Shown here: in pieces, positions 14,401 to 26,900 of the stretch | Numbering within the stretch: position 1 is the first letter of the stretch | Layout: each line of letters begins with the position of its first letter | Origin: Struthio camelus | Taxonomy: Eukaryota > Chordata > Aves > Struthioniformes > Struthionidae | Length of the DNA: 64,000 nt | Reading direction: 5' to 3' | Assembly (NCBI RefSeq): GCF_040807025.1 | Contig: NC_090956.1 | Coordinates: forward strand, 1,290,517 to 1,354,516 | Made by a program: the position numbers and the translations under genes | Notes under the pieces: model-generated | What the model saw: only the letters and a program-made list of their open reading frames with translations | Told to the model about the DNA's origin: nothing | Database searches by the model: none

Positions 14401-17400
14401 TGCAAGCCCACAACATTCAGCAAATCTCACCGATGATGGAAAAGCCTTCTTCAGTCCCTCCCGGGATCACTGGGAGCAAGGGAGCTGAGGCTCATCCTGG
14501 TGGGGCGCTGCAGACCTGCGGGCATCGCAGATGGACCCACGACCCTGGGGCTGCCACCGTGTGCCCACACGCTCCTCACCCACTATGCAGATTGCTAGTT
14601 TATACATGATGAGATGGAAGTAACCCATGGCAACAGCCACTATTATATCTGACATTGAAATAATAGGCTCCGACCTTAGCAGACGCATTTGCTTTAGTAC
14701 CATAACTGGATAGATGGTCTTTATTTTTTCAGTCCAGCAGGATCACTCCAAGGGCAATGACTACATTATTTCAAGCCTTTTTGCTCAGGTGCAATGAGCA
14801 TGCAAGCTGTGATCTTTTTGCACTATTTACAATGATCAAATGATGATCTAAAACTGCACAGAGGCACCATAGGATAAATATAGCACTTTTCCTGAGCACT
14901 GCAGCACCCTTAAATCAGGCTGCTACGAAGCAGCCATGGCATTGGGTTTGTTCGCGCACTGAGGACTGGTGAGGCCCGGGAGCAGGGCAGGGGGCATCCG
15001 GAGGCAGCACGCTCCTCGGAGCTGCCCCGCGTCGCCTGGAGCTGGAGGAGCCGGCACAGGCGCCCAGTCCTGGCTGGTCCTGGCTTTCCGGGCCGGCTCC
15101 ATGCAGCAAGGCTGACAGCACAAACAGCCCTGGACAACAGGCCTCAAGCCACTCGGTCATCATGGGCTATCAGACTGTGCACCAAGAAAGCAACATGATA
15201 GGGCGCTTGCTGATTCAATTCCTTGAATTTGAACAAATCTTTTTAATCTTCCTCCCCAAAGGATGGAAAGGTCAGGAAATAGGCCGAATGCACACTTTCA
15301 GGTATTGAAATTAAACCTGTTAAGAAATCCATATTGATTCACACTTCTGAGAAATATTGAAGCCTCTGGATTTAGCCGGAGTATTGATTTTCTCCTTCAG
15401 ACAGGAGACATTGGCACAGAGGAAAGACATTACACATGGCAGTAAACACCTTAAATCACCGCCCGCCCAGGCTGCCTCCGCAGATGGATTGCTCCACTCC
15501 TCGGCCAGGGCCGCGGGCTGGTCTCGGCCACCGCGAAACGAGGGCGCGGAGGCAGGTCTGCAGCATCAGCCAGCTGCCACTCCGGTGGCGAGCGCCACGG
15601 TCCCGGCTGTTCATCGCCGATCACGCGGTTCCCTCCATGTGCAATCGCCTCTCTGCAGGTTTTCAGTGCCACGCTGCTACATGAGGACTGCCTCATGCAA
15701 CATTTCCCAAAATGCTCCTCTTCTGCCCATTAATCTGCCACTTCAGAGCCACCTCCAGGCTTTGCGGCCGCCTCCTGCCCGGGCTGGACGACCCCATCGT
15801 TGCCCCCAGAGGCAAGAGCTGGACGCTCCCAGGCGATGTTCGTCCTGCCCCCTAACACTGGGAGCTGTTTTGCTTTCAACAGATGATTTACAGACTCACA
15901 CGTCTGGATAATTTTGTTAAGTAACTCCTTAAATGGATGCTGTGCATTTAATACAGCATTAAAAGGCTCTGCTATAGCAGCTCCAGGAGTTTTCTTCCAG
16001 GCCATCTGACTTGGCGCCAGAGCTGCTTTGCTGTGAGCAGCATCAGAGTGAGTCAGCTGAGTTACCGAGACAAATAGCATAGGTTAAAACAAAAGGACAA
16101 TTACATTAAAAACAGCAATCACCGGAGTTATGCTACCTCAAAAACAAACAAGCTTTGGGCCATAAGTTTAGCCTCAACTAAAAGCAAGTGAAATTTTTGG
16201 TGTCAGACCGTGATCCTGCAATGTGCTTGCCTTCAGCCACAGGAGCGACGGGCCACGAGCAGCACGAACCTCCTGGGCAGCTCCTGGGCTTTTTCAGCTG
16301 CTCAGTGATAACTTAATTTAAAAATAAAATAAGTAAAAAACCAATCCTCTCTCAGAAACAAAGTAAAAGCTTTACCCAGCCAATCCTGTGGCTCACTGGT
16401 GCCCAAGAAATGCAATAGCAATGAGAATTGCCCTGAATGAGGCTTTCGCGACATGTTTCTCTCCTGCGTCAGCCTGGACCGTGTGCAGCAGCATCCCACT
16501 TTGTGACTCTTGCTCCTATTTGCTACTACAGTAGCAATAAACATCTGACAGTAGTATTGATAACAGCTGAAATTGGTGTTACTATAATTAACAATCACCA
16601 TGATGCAGGAGTTAACTTATTTGCAGCCAGTCAGGTGTTTTCCTGGCTCTTGACACAGGAGCACATTGCTCCCAGCTCTGCCCCAACACACATCCAGCAA
16701 AATGGGAGGGGAGCCGCAGACTCTGCCAGGACCTGCGCCAAGCCTGGGCAAACCCACCACCGAGGGAGGGACCTCCCAAAGGGCAAGTGTTGGGGACTTG
16801 TTTTTACTTAAAAGAAGAAAGTAGCCTATACTTCTTCCCCCCCCCTCTGTTAAAGCAGAATGAGGGTACTTAACTGAAGTGTTGAGTGACTCAGCCAGAG
16901 CCTGCTTTCTGGGGATGTAATGCAGAAGAAAAACAATCCAAAAAAAACATTTTTCCTTTGCATCACAAGCAGCAAAGTGCAAGCTCACATGTGAGTGCAT
17001 ATGAAATTCAACATTCAGCAGTGTTTGTCCCTGTTTTGCAGCCAGGCAGGACAGCGTTGCAGCAGCCTGGCACAAGAGCAGCTGGGACAGGAATCCCACC
17101 AGCTAACAGAAGGCCATAATGGGGTCAGCAGCCTCTGTGGCTGACGAGGCTCAAGCAGGGTGAATATTAAAGAAAGGTTTCAGCACGACTTTCAGCCCAC
17201 AGAGCATCAAGGTTTCCATGATCAGAGTCTCTAATGAGGTACTTAAAAGAGGTCCTCCAAGCACATTGATCCCGTTAGTAAGCCGATCAGACTTTACGGA
17301 TACTGTAGGTTGGATAACTTTGTTAGAATATCTGAGGAACAGAACAGGATTTGCTGGTGGGAGCCGCAGCTTAATGTGGGCTTTGGCTTCCCAAGAGCTT

Positions 17401-19047
17401 CCCCCACAGCTGTAGTGGGGCCAAGCCCCTCGTTTTGGGGTGCTGCAGGTCCCTTCCTGCAGGGAATCCCCTACCCCCAGGGACATGGGACACCAGCCCT
17501 GCTCAACAAGAAAGCCAGTTTTGGGCACAGCTCTCAGGAGCTGACCTCCGTAGCTCAAGCCACAGGCAGATCCCCATGGTGGCCGCAAAGGGAGGGTTGG
17601 TGGCCCCACAGGGACCAGATGCTCTGTGCTGGACCTCCCTTGCAGAGCTGCTGCATTTCCACCTGGCAAGGATTTAATTCCCACTCTCCACCACAGGCAG
17701 TCAGAGCTCTGGCAAACACCGAGGTACATTAATGCATTGATAAACTAAACCCTGTGTTTGCTCAGAGGCTGCCTGAGCAGCTGCTCAAGGCACGATGCTG
17801 GGCGATGGGAGCTGAGGGAAGGCCCCATCCCAGGACTCCCAGCTACACACCAGGTAAATTAGATGCTGCTGCTTTTCTGTTGCACACAGCCAGTCTCCTC
17901 ACTGCTCTGTTTTTAAATATTTCCCCAAGATCAGAATGCTACCCTTCAGCAACTGTTTTTAATATGTGCAATCAGCAACTACTGCAATTAAGAGGCCCAA
18001 TTAGCATCTGAATAGGTCTTCTTGCACAGAAAACCTCTGCAAGAGTAGCAAATAAACCTTAATGAAGATGAAGGATCTATACACAGTCTAAAGCCACTTG
18101 TAATCACACTCTGCCATGGTGGCAACTTCTCATTCTTGGACCAAACAGCTCTCAGAGGGATTTTGCTGCTCGCTGTGACAGCAGCGAGCCACCAGCCAGC
18201 ACAGGCTCAGCACCACCTCCCACCGGGACCCCTCTCCGGGGGGCCAGGCCAGCAGCACAAGGGCCAGCACAGCTAAAGAAGCGCAAAAAATGAAAATCTT
18301 ACTTGGAGGCTGAGCTGCCGCCACAGCATCCAGTGCAGAGCAGCCCGTGGGTCAGGTGCAACCCAGCCCTCACTCCCAGCAGGGACCAGGAAGCACCCCA
18401 CCAGCACCAACTTCAGGGAGGAGCCCCAGGGCAAGGCTATTTAAACAAATGCAAAGCAGGCACCAGATGTTTCCTTTTAGCAGGGAGCATGAGTAACCGA
18501 GAGAGCTCTTCTGGCCCCAAATTACCTGCAGTTGCCCAATGAACGCCCCCCACCCCCAGCCCCCGGGCCTCAGTGGGAATCCATCAGTTTTGTCAGAAGG
18601 TTAAATAAGATTTCAATTAAGTGACATGTCAAATTGCAAGACCAGCTGCTTAGAAACCGCCTCCATTAGGCGAGCTCTGCTCCAGCGAGACAAGGCGGCT
18701 CAACGTTTAAAGCCAAATCTCCGGCTGCACACATATGCCTTGACATTTAAAGACTAAACTCCTTTTTGTCAGCCCATGTCTTCCTCTGGCTGTCACACTG
18801 CGCAGGCAGCTGGCACGTCCCTTCAAAACAGCTCAGAGGAGACAGTCTCCAGCACTGACATCTAAGCACACAAATGCACCAGATAAAGCGGAGCCAGGAA
18901 AGTTGCTCCCCACCGATTTTGCGACGGGCTCCGAACTCGGCGCTTCTTCCAAAGAGGAGCCCCGCAGGGGCTGCCTTGGGACACCCCAGCTTCACGTTTG
19001 CACATGCACATGTTTGCACCATGGCTCCTTTTTGGAAGAGAGAACCG
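8421..19047. other. Intergenic downstream of CACNG3, no gene recognised
   Basis: About 10.6 kb of mostly balanced-composition, CpG-poor DNA with AT-rich islands (about 9.93-10.25, 13.97-14.10, 14.58-14.90, 15.17-15.36, 16.08-16.40 and 17.85-18.12 kb) and a C run near 9794. Open frames are short. RBBP6, the next gene in human, is not seen. Confidence 0.5.
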
Positions 19048-19072
19048 CCCCCCCCCCCCCCCCCCCCCCCCC
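19048..19072. repeat. Homopolymer (C)25
   Basis: Run of 25 C on the plus strand, about 250 bp downstream of the CACNG3 poly(A) signal. It becomes poly-G in the CACNG3 sense direction. Run length may be affected by sequencing. Confidence 0.9.
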
Positions 19073-19319
19073 AGGAAATATTAGCTAGTGCCACCCAGGG
19101 CATTGCAGGGCTGAGCCTGCATGGCCCCCGCCACCCCTCCGGCCGCCCCGTGCCAGGCCAGCGAGCACCGGCCAACACTTCGCACCCCCGAGCAGCCGGC
19201 GCTGCAGGACCTCGCGCGTCTCCCCCTCCGGAATGAGCATTTCCCTAACGGACGTCCATAGTTCTCCGGACACGGTGCTGCCTATTCAGCCAAGCAGCTT
19301 GCTTGCCAAACTGGACTTT

Positions 19320-19325
19320 TTTATT
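19320..19325 (-). terminator. CACNG3 poly(A) signal AATAAA (candidate)
   Basis: First canonical AATAAA on the minus strand after the stop. A 25-base C run on the plus strand (G run in the sense strand) lies about 250 bp further downstream and might act as a pause site. Confidence 0.45.
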
Positions 19326-19604
19326 GTTGTTTTTCTCATTAATCTCCCAGTCATGTTTCGTTATAGCATTGTACACAGAGACTCTAGCCAGAGGCCCAGC
19401 CACAAACCCAGCTTCTCCTGAAGTCACACCAGGTCGAACGTTGCCTCCTTAATTGTGCCCAGGCAGTAATTTGTGACTGTGTGTGTATTAATTTTAGGGA
19501 ATTATTTCATTTTCTTGCAACATTAGAGGTTAATTAAATACTGGCTAATCGCTACCAGCCATTGCAGGAATTCTGCTCCTGAGTCCTTCATGGTCTGAGT
19601 GCAC

Positions 19605-19643
19605 GAAAAGAAAGAAAAAAAGAAGGAAAGAAAGAAAGAAAGG
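19605..19643. repeat. GAAA-type purine microsatellite
   Basis: Degenerate (GAAA)n/(GGAAA)n tract of about 39 bp, pure purine on the plus strand, within the CACNG3 3' UTR candidate. Confidence 0.85.
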
Positions 19644-19719
19644 AGCCCTTTCAGAAACACAGAAAATTGCAAAGGGATGTTTCTTCCAACCCAACATGAC
19701 AAAATTGAATTCCAAGCTA

Positions 19720-19725
19720 TTTAAT
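19720..19725 (-). terminator. CACNG3 alternative poly(A) signal ATTAAA (candidate)
   Basis: The most common variant poly(A) hexamer, about 600 bp after the stop on the minus strand, in an AT-rich context. Confidence 0.25.
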
Positions 19726-20328
19726 GCATGCACGAAATGCCAGAAAGAAACCCAGCCCCGGCTCTCCATCCGTTACAACAAGGGAAAAGCTTTAGTAACA
19801 CGAGCACTCATTACGTTAGCCAATTCAGTGCTTCCTACTCCGGACTTCTAGGCAATTTCGCATAAATGTAACTACCGGATTAAGGATTCTCACAGATAGG
19901 GCTATCGCCAGCATTTCCATTGGGACATACAGCTAAGGTAACACTGCGAGTATTATCAACATTAATGATGGTGGCTCTGGGAAGCCACTGTCCCAGGTGG
20001 TGTTGGAAACCCCCCGTCCGTCTTCAGGGGCACCACGGCCAGGGAGTCCCAGCACAGCCGCGAGCATTCCCCACCGGAGGAGAAGGAGAAGGAGAAAGAG
20101 CGGGAATCACAGTTCACCCACGGACACAGTGGCCTGGCCTGGCGAGCGGTGTTTCGGGAGTGAAAAACCAGCCGCTCTGGGGTAGGGGCTCAGGGAGCCA
20201 TCTGGGTTTGTCCTTAAAAATGGGGTTTCACTGGTTACACCGTCACGAGGATCATGTCATGCAGCCTGACAAAACACCTCTGTACAGGAGCCCGGCCCGG
20301 CGCCGCGGGGCTGCACGGGAGGCCCGGC

Positions 20329-20840
20329 TCAGACCGGCGTGGTTCGTCTGTTGGCCGGGTTGTTGTGCAAAGACTCCTTGAACTCTTTGGGGATGGAGTT
20401 ATGGACCTGTAAAAAACTGTGGTCCCGCTCCGAGTTGAGCAGCGAGCCCATGGTGATCTTGGAGGGATCCCTGGAGAGGGTGAACATGGAGATGTCGGTG
20501 GAAGGGATGGTGTTGAACCCTTTGCTCACGGGCGACATGTCCCGGGACCGGGGCTCGGTGGAGCGGGAGCTGGACCGCCGGCGGAAGCGATACCTGTAGG
20601 TGGGGAGGCGCGTGAAGGCCGACTTCTTCAGCAGCTCCGCGTGGGACTTGGCGCGGATCTGACGGTGCTTCTCGATATACATGTGCACGGCGATGACCCC
20701 CACCATCTCGGCAATGATGAAGGACAGCGCACCAAAGTAGAAGGACCAGCCGTAGGAGTAGCTCTTCTTGGAGTCGCTTTGCCCTGGGTCCCCAGCGTTT
20801 GCCGAGATGTAGACGATGATCCCAATGATGTTGCTGAGAC
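20329..20840 (-). CDS. CACNG3: CACNG3 coding exon 4 (terminal) with stop
   Basis: 512 nt encoding residues 147-315 and TGA at 20331-20329: the end of TM3 ([17 protein letters not shown]), TM4 ([19 protein letters not shown]) and the whole cytosolic tail. The acceptor has a long pyrimidine tract ending CTCCTCCCAG before GTCTCAGC. The tail contains the basic serine cluster [14 protein letters not shown], the type of site CaMKII and PKC phosphorylate in TARPs, and ends NRRTTPV. An open frame runs upstream into the intron, but the splice acceptor and homology set the exon edge. Confidence 0.97.
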
Positions 20841-23800
20841 CTGGGAGGAGGGCGAGAGACGGAGAGGTGCTCACTCTGCCGCGGCCGCAGCGCTCCGATC
20901 CCACCCGTCGCGGCTGCCCCGCACAACCCTTTGGCGAGCTCAGCCGAGGGCCGGGGACCGGGACGGGTGCCGGTGGCGGATGCAGTTGGCCGCCGTTGGC
21001 CAGGGCTGCCCACCGTCCACCCATATTGAAGGGGCAGGAGGAGCAATCACTGTTTTGTTTAGAAAAAGGCCAATCCGAGAGAGTTTTGCTTTGCAGCGCT
21101 GCTGCAGGAACGGCACAGGGAGCCCGGATGGTGCCGCGCGCCGGGGCCGACCCCGGCACCAGGGAGCGGAGGGGTTCGTCCAACGCCACCCTCGGCTCGC
21201 TGGGGCTGAGGGGAGGCTGGGACGGAGGACAGCTCCTTCTCTCTCAATTTCTGGCGGAGCCCGGAGGCGTTATTCGGGAGCTGGGCAATTTTTGCACCGC
21301 CAGCAGCGCCGGGAGGCAGTGTGGCGGCTAAGGAGGGGCTGACGTATTCTCGTATCTACTTAATGAATCGATTATGTTCTTTCTGTTGTTTTCTCATCTG
21401 CATCAGCAGCTCCCACCAGCCGAAGGAAGGAGAGCAATTTGTCTCTTTGTGGGGAGAAGAAAAACACAAAATGACCAGCTCCTTGAGACAAAGACATCGC
21501 CATGCAATCATCGGCGGCAGCGTCGGGGAGAGCGTGCCGACAAGGGAGCAAGGCAGGAGGAAGCGGCCTTCCAGAAGCGTCCTGGTCGGGCTGCGGCAGC
21601 CCCTCTGCAGAGGACCGCAGGACCTCGCGCAGCCCCGGCTGCCCCGTGCCCATCCCGCGCGCCGAGCAGCACCCACCTGCGGACACGAAGAAGATGCCGG
21701 CGCTGAGGATGACGTTGTGCTTGCTCTTGTAAAACTCGCTGGCCGCCACGCAGAGGCCCCCGAAGAACAGCAAGCCCACGCTGAGGATGGGGAAGATGCT
21801 GGAGGCTCTCACGGCACCTGGGGGAAGGAGCAGGGCAGCGTCGTGGCGGCTCCCGCGCGGCCGCCGGCTCCCTGCCCGAGCCGGGTCCCTGCGGCACCAG
21901 AGCCCACGCGGGGACGAGCCCAGCTCTCAATTTTTTCTTTCTTTTTCCTAGCCGGTTTCAAGGAATTTTTTTTTTCCAGTTTTGTCACACAGTTAGGAGA
22001 AGTAGCAATTTACCTTTTCATTAAAAAAAGCACCACCTTCCTTTCTTGATTATTCCCGTAACTCTAGCTTCCAGGGATTTAAGAAAAAACACCAGAGCTC
22101 ATGATGGTGGCAACAAAACCATGCAAGGTACAGTGCTGCAAGCCCTGACACCCCGTAACACCCCCCCCCAAACTACTGGCTAGCTGTCAGAAGCCAAGAA
22201 TTTACCAACACATTTGAAGGGTTTTTATTTTTTTCTTTTTAAATGTGCTTTCCGACATAGGTCGGAAGTGTTATCAAAGCAAACAGAGAGCCCGAGGCGC
22301 AGCGCGCACGGGCACGGCGGTCCCGGCGCTCCCCCCGTCTCCGCCGGGACCTGCTCCCACCGGGCGCCCCTGCGCGCTGCCCAAGCAAGGCTCCCTTCTC
22401 CAGTCGGCCTCTCGGAAGTTCACGCTTCCAAAATGACCGCAAAGAGCAACGGATTCAGCAAATCACTACGTGCTGCTAAAGCAAAGGCACTGAAAATACA
22501 TTGTGCCTTGGTTTGGGCTCTCATCCCTCTATCGGGGCCTTTATTAAAAGCACAGGAATACAGAGCAGCCCCATTACAATGCCATTCTGGGGGCTTTAAA
22601 ATAGACTTTTTATTTTAAATGTGGGAAGGGGGCGGGAGAAGAACTCAAAAGCTAATCCACTAACATTGCAAACCGCTTCCAGGAGAGCCGTTGCCCCCTG
22701 GGAGGGGTGAGCAGAAGCGATGGCTCCGCGCAAAGCGGAGAGCTCAGCGCAAAGGCGGGCGCGGGAGCAGCTCCGTCGCGCGGAGGGGCTGCCGCCGGCA
22801 GCGCGGCCCCCGGGGCCACCGGCCGGCTGCCGAGGCGCACGCGCCCGCCGGCGCGGCCGGCAGCGCCCGTTTGGGACGCCCGCGGAGCGGCAGGGCGGAC
22901 TTACGGAGCAGATACTCGGCCGTGTCCTGCTCGTAGTCCGCATCCTCGGGGAAGTGGTCGATTTTCTTGCACACGCCGCGGAAGGCTCCTGGGGAGACAC
23001 AAGCGGGGAAACGTTCGCCCGTCCTCCATCCTCGCGGGGCGTCCTCACCCGGCGGCAGCCCCCAACTGCCGATCGGGTTGCCGGCTCCCCCCGAAACCGC
23101 CCCGCGGCCCCGGGCTGCCGCCGTGGGGCTGCCGCGCAGCCGGCCGCCGCGGGGGCTGCTCTCCCGCCCGGCCGCGAGTGCCAGAGCCCGAGCAGCCTGA
23201 CGCGCCACGCGGGACGAGCCGCTGCCCCGGCGCTCGCCGTTGGCCCCCCTTCCCCTCTCCCGGCCCAGCCGCTGCCCCCGTGGGGACACGTGCCCCGCGG
23301 GGCTTGCGTGGTCCGCAAGTCAGTGCAGCTGTGAATACATGCTGCGGGCCCTGCAGGTCCAAGGCTGCTCATCTGAAAGATGCCTTATGAAGAGGCACTG
23401 GGCAAAACGCTGCCAGGCTGCAGCCCTGCAGCTGCAGATCCCACCCAGGGCTGCTGGGATTATCCGCCTCGCCCTGGCGTCCGCTCGGGGAAGACAACAC
23501 AGGCGCAGGGATCGGAGCCGCCGTCGGAGCGGGACGCACCTGCCCGGGGCACCGCGGCGGCACTGAGAGAGCAGCATCCGTTTCGTGCACTTCAGTGTCT
23601 TTGCTGTAGCCTTGTAACTGTATAAAAGAGCAACTTTGATTTACTGCTGACCGACAAATGCACTTTACAAACTGCCGCACAGATAAGGATCCTCAGCATG
23701 TTTGCTGAAATAACATCTGGGCCACAGCTTAACTTCCAAGCTGCAATTTCTTGGAGGCACAGATAAGTTCATTTAAATTATTACAAGAAGTTTCTAGCCT

Positions 23801-23955
23801 ACTTACCATTTCCTGCCACTTCTCAGCCCTTCACGTCAGCGACAGGCAGCTGGCGCAGACGCCAGGCTGAGTTACCGAGAAGACCTGCCCTTGCCTGCTG
23901 TCTATCCTGCTTTCCTGCATCCCCCTGCACACACACACACGCGTGCACACACGCA

Positions 23956-23998
<43 letters not shown>

Positions 23999-26900
23999 GG
24001 GACCAGCATCCAGGGTCGCAGCTGAGCCTCTGCCCGTTGCTTGGTGCTGGTGGGAACGCCGTGGTGCCCATGGCACCGGCTCTCCACGGACCAGCCCCAG
24101 AGCATGCTGAGCGTGTCCTCCTGCAGGAGGGTCCCCAGGGACCAACCCTAGAGCAGGCTGAGCACGTCCTCCTGCAGCGCTGGGTCCCCACAGACCAGCC
24201 CTGGAGTGTGCTGAGCATGTCCTCCCACAGCGCTGAGTCTCCACGGACCAGCCCCAGAGCATGCTGAGCGTGTCCTCCTGCAGGAGGGTCCCCCGGGACC
24301 AGCCCCAGAGCAGGCTGAGCACGTCCTCCCGCAGCGCTGGGTCCCCACGGACCAGCCCCAGAGCATGCTGAGCGTGTCCTCCTGCAGGAGGGTCCCCACG
24401 GACCAGCCACAGAGTGCGCTGAGCGCGTCCTCCCGCAGCGCTGAGTCCCCACGGACCAGCCCCAGAGCATGCTGAGCACGTCCTCCTGCAGGAGGGTCCC
24501 CACGGACCAGCCACAGAGTGCGCTGAGTGTGTCCTCCCACAGCGCTGGGTCTCCACGGACCAGCCCCAGAGCATGCTGAGCATCCTCCCGCAGGAGGGTC
24601 CTGGACCAGCCCTGCAGTGGGCTGAGCATCCTCCCGCAGGAGGGTCCCGGACCAGCCCTGCAGTGGGCTGAGCATCCTCCCGCAGGAGGGTCCCGGACCA
24701 GCCCTGCAGTGGGCTGAGCATCCTCCCGCAGGAGGGTCCCGGACCAGCCCTGCAGTGGGCTGAGCATCCTCCCGCAGGAGGGTTCCGGACCAGCCCTGCA
24801 GTGGGCTGAGCATCCTCCCGCAGGAGGGTCCCGGACCAGCCCTGCAGTGGGCTGAGCATCCTCCCGCAGGAGGGTCCCAGACCAGCCCTGCAGTGGGCTC
24901 AGCATCCTCCCGCAGGAGGGTCCCGGACCAGCCCTGCAGTGGGCTGAGCATCCTCCCGCAGGAGGGTCCCGGACCAGCCCTGCAGTGGGCTGAGCACGTC
25001 CTCCCCAGGGCCAGTCTCAGGGTGGGGGCAACTGCCAGCCCTGCCGGGGGACCAGGGCCACCGGTTGGGAACCCTGCAGGAGACAGATGCTCTGGGAGCT
25101 GATGGCCTCCTACTTAGCATTTGGGGGAAAAAGACTCTGTTTTTGTGTTGTTTTTTTTTTCTCCTTCCTCTGAAGCAGAACTAAAGCATCTCTCATTTAA
25201 ACGCCTGCCTGTTTGCTTTGGCTTTCTCTTCGCTGTGCTCTAGGGCTCAGCTCTCTCCTGTGCCAAAGTGGTGCAACTGTGCCATGAAAGGAAAAAGCCA
25301 AGGATAAGTCAGGCACGGCCAGGTGATGTATTGGAGCTCTGTTACACACTGCAAGATGTGAATGCGAGAAGCGAGTGGGGACAGCACAGACACGTCTGCA
25401 GCGGGGAGATCCTCAAAGTCTGAACGTGCTTATGGGACAGCCTGGAGAAGGGACGGGCTGTGGAGCATCTCTGGTCTCTGCTCTTTTTACTCATCCATCC
25501 ACCAGCCTCATCAGTCTGGTCCATGTGCTACTGATGTACAGCCAGAAAGAAATTAAAGGCATTAAAAAAAAAAAAATCCTGGCTATGCCCAGTGGTGCTT
25601 ATGGATTTGTTTTGATGGATGCAGCCTTTCTTCACCTCCTGCGGCTGCTGAGATCCTGCTCGCCATGGCAGCCCTCCAAGACACTCAGCGCTGCTCTCAA
25701 TATTTGCTCGGGACAGTTCAGAGCTCGGTTCATGAAACGGTGCTGGAAGGGAGCAGCGGTCCTCAAGGGGCCAGAGCAGCAGCAGCCGCCTCTGTCTGTG
25801 TGATTCCCTTGGCCGTTTGCTCCAAAGCATGCAGCAAACCTTGGTGCAAGAACACGCCTGATGATGCCCGAATATGCCCCTGCGGTGTTGACAGTTGTCA
25901 TCCTTGATATTACAAACGGGGAAACTGAAGCAGAGAGCGCGACTCGCCCAACGCGACGGGGAAGGGCTAGATGCAGCATCTCCTGCGGCCTTTTCCTTTC
26001 AGCTTAAGGCTCTTGCAAGCTGCTGCCGTTGTTAATGCAGCATCTGGCCCAGGGTGGGTGGTGGCGGCGGTGGCGGTGCGGGAGCCGCGCGGGCGCCCTT
26101 CCTCCCCGTCCGCCCGTGCCTGCGCCGCGACAGCGGCTCCTCTGCCTGCAGCAGCCCGGGCGCCTCGCTCGCGGCAGCCGGCCGGGCGGGCTGGGGGTTG
26201 CAGCAGCAAAGGCACAGACCCGTCCCAAGCACAGAAATAAACCTCTGCGTGAAATTCACTGCTTTTACTGGGGGGCTCTTCCGAACTGATCCTCCTATCC
26301 TCATGCCTCCTCCCCGAGCCGGCACCTGCCGCAGCACCGCTGCCCTGCTCCGCGCAGCCCGTCTCCCTCCTGGCTGCCCGTTCGCCGGGGCTCCGGTGGC
26401 AGCAGCCGCCGCCGCCGCCGCGGGCGAGAGCCCGCCGGGCTGCAGAGCGCGCCACGCCGGCGCCCAGCCAGGAGCTGCAGGCTCTCCGCTTTGCTCAGCC
26501 TGCCTGCCCTGCTCCCAGCGCCGCTCACTCGGCGCGGGGACGGGCTGCCAAAGCAAGCGCCCTTCCCCGTGCGGGGGACGAGCCTCCGCTCGCCTTCGCC
26601 CCTGCAGAGCCGGCCGCAAACGCCCGCCCTCGGCCCCGCCGCCGGGGAACGGCAGCCCGGTCGGCACAGACCGCGGCGGCCCTGGCGGCTGCTCGGCCGG
26701 TGCAGGGGGCGCGGGGCAGACGGGACGGACGGATGGACGGAAGGATGGATGGATGGAGGGACAGACAGATGGGATGGACAGATGGAGGGACGGATGGAGG
26801 GATGGATGAACGGACAGAGGGACAGATGGAGGGATGGATGGACAGATGAATGGACGGATGGAGGGATGGATGGAGGGACAGAGGGATGGATGGATGGAGG

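Larger units (their letters stand above)
19320..20328 (-). other. CACNG3: CACNG3 3' UTR candidate
   Basis: About 1 kb from the stop codon to the first canonical minus-strand AATAAA (19325-19320). It is moderately GC-rich near the stop and becomes AT-rich around 19.4-19.9 kb, with a purine-rich GAAA tract (about 19605-19643 on the plus strand) inside it. A variant signal ATTAAA at 19725-19720 would give a shorter UTR of about 0.6 kb. The extent is inferred from signals alone. Confidence 0.45.

Noticed and set aside
1-19000. Expected next gene RBBP6 (by human synteny) searched for at the left side.
   Set aside because: No RBBP6-like protein segment is visible in any frame; it probably lies beyond the window.
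20841-21189. Open upstream extension of CACNG3 exon 4 giving a 286-codon single-exon frame.
   Set aside because: The extension is intronic; a strong acceptor at 20842-20841 and exact phase match with exon 3 define the real exon.
23823-24951. Overlapping minus-strand open frames of 267-360 codons with repeated [22 protein letters not shown] units.
   Set aside because: They are translations of the minisatellite in three frames; the unit length keeps frames open. No homology and no splice or promoter context.
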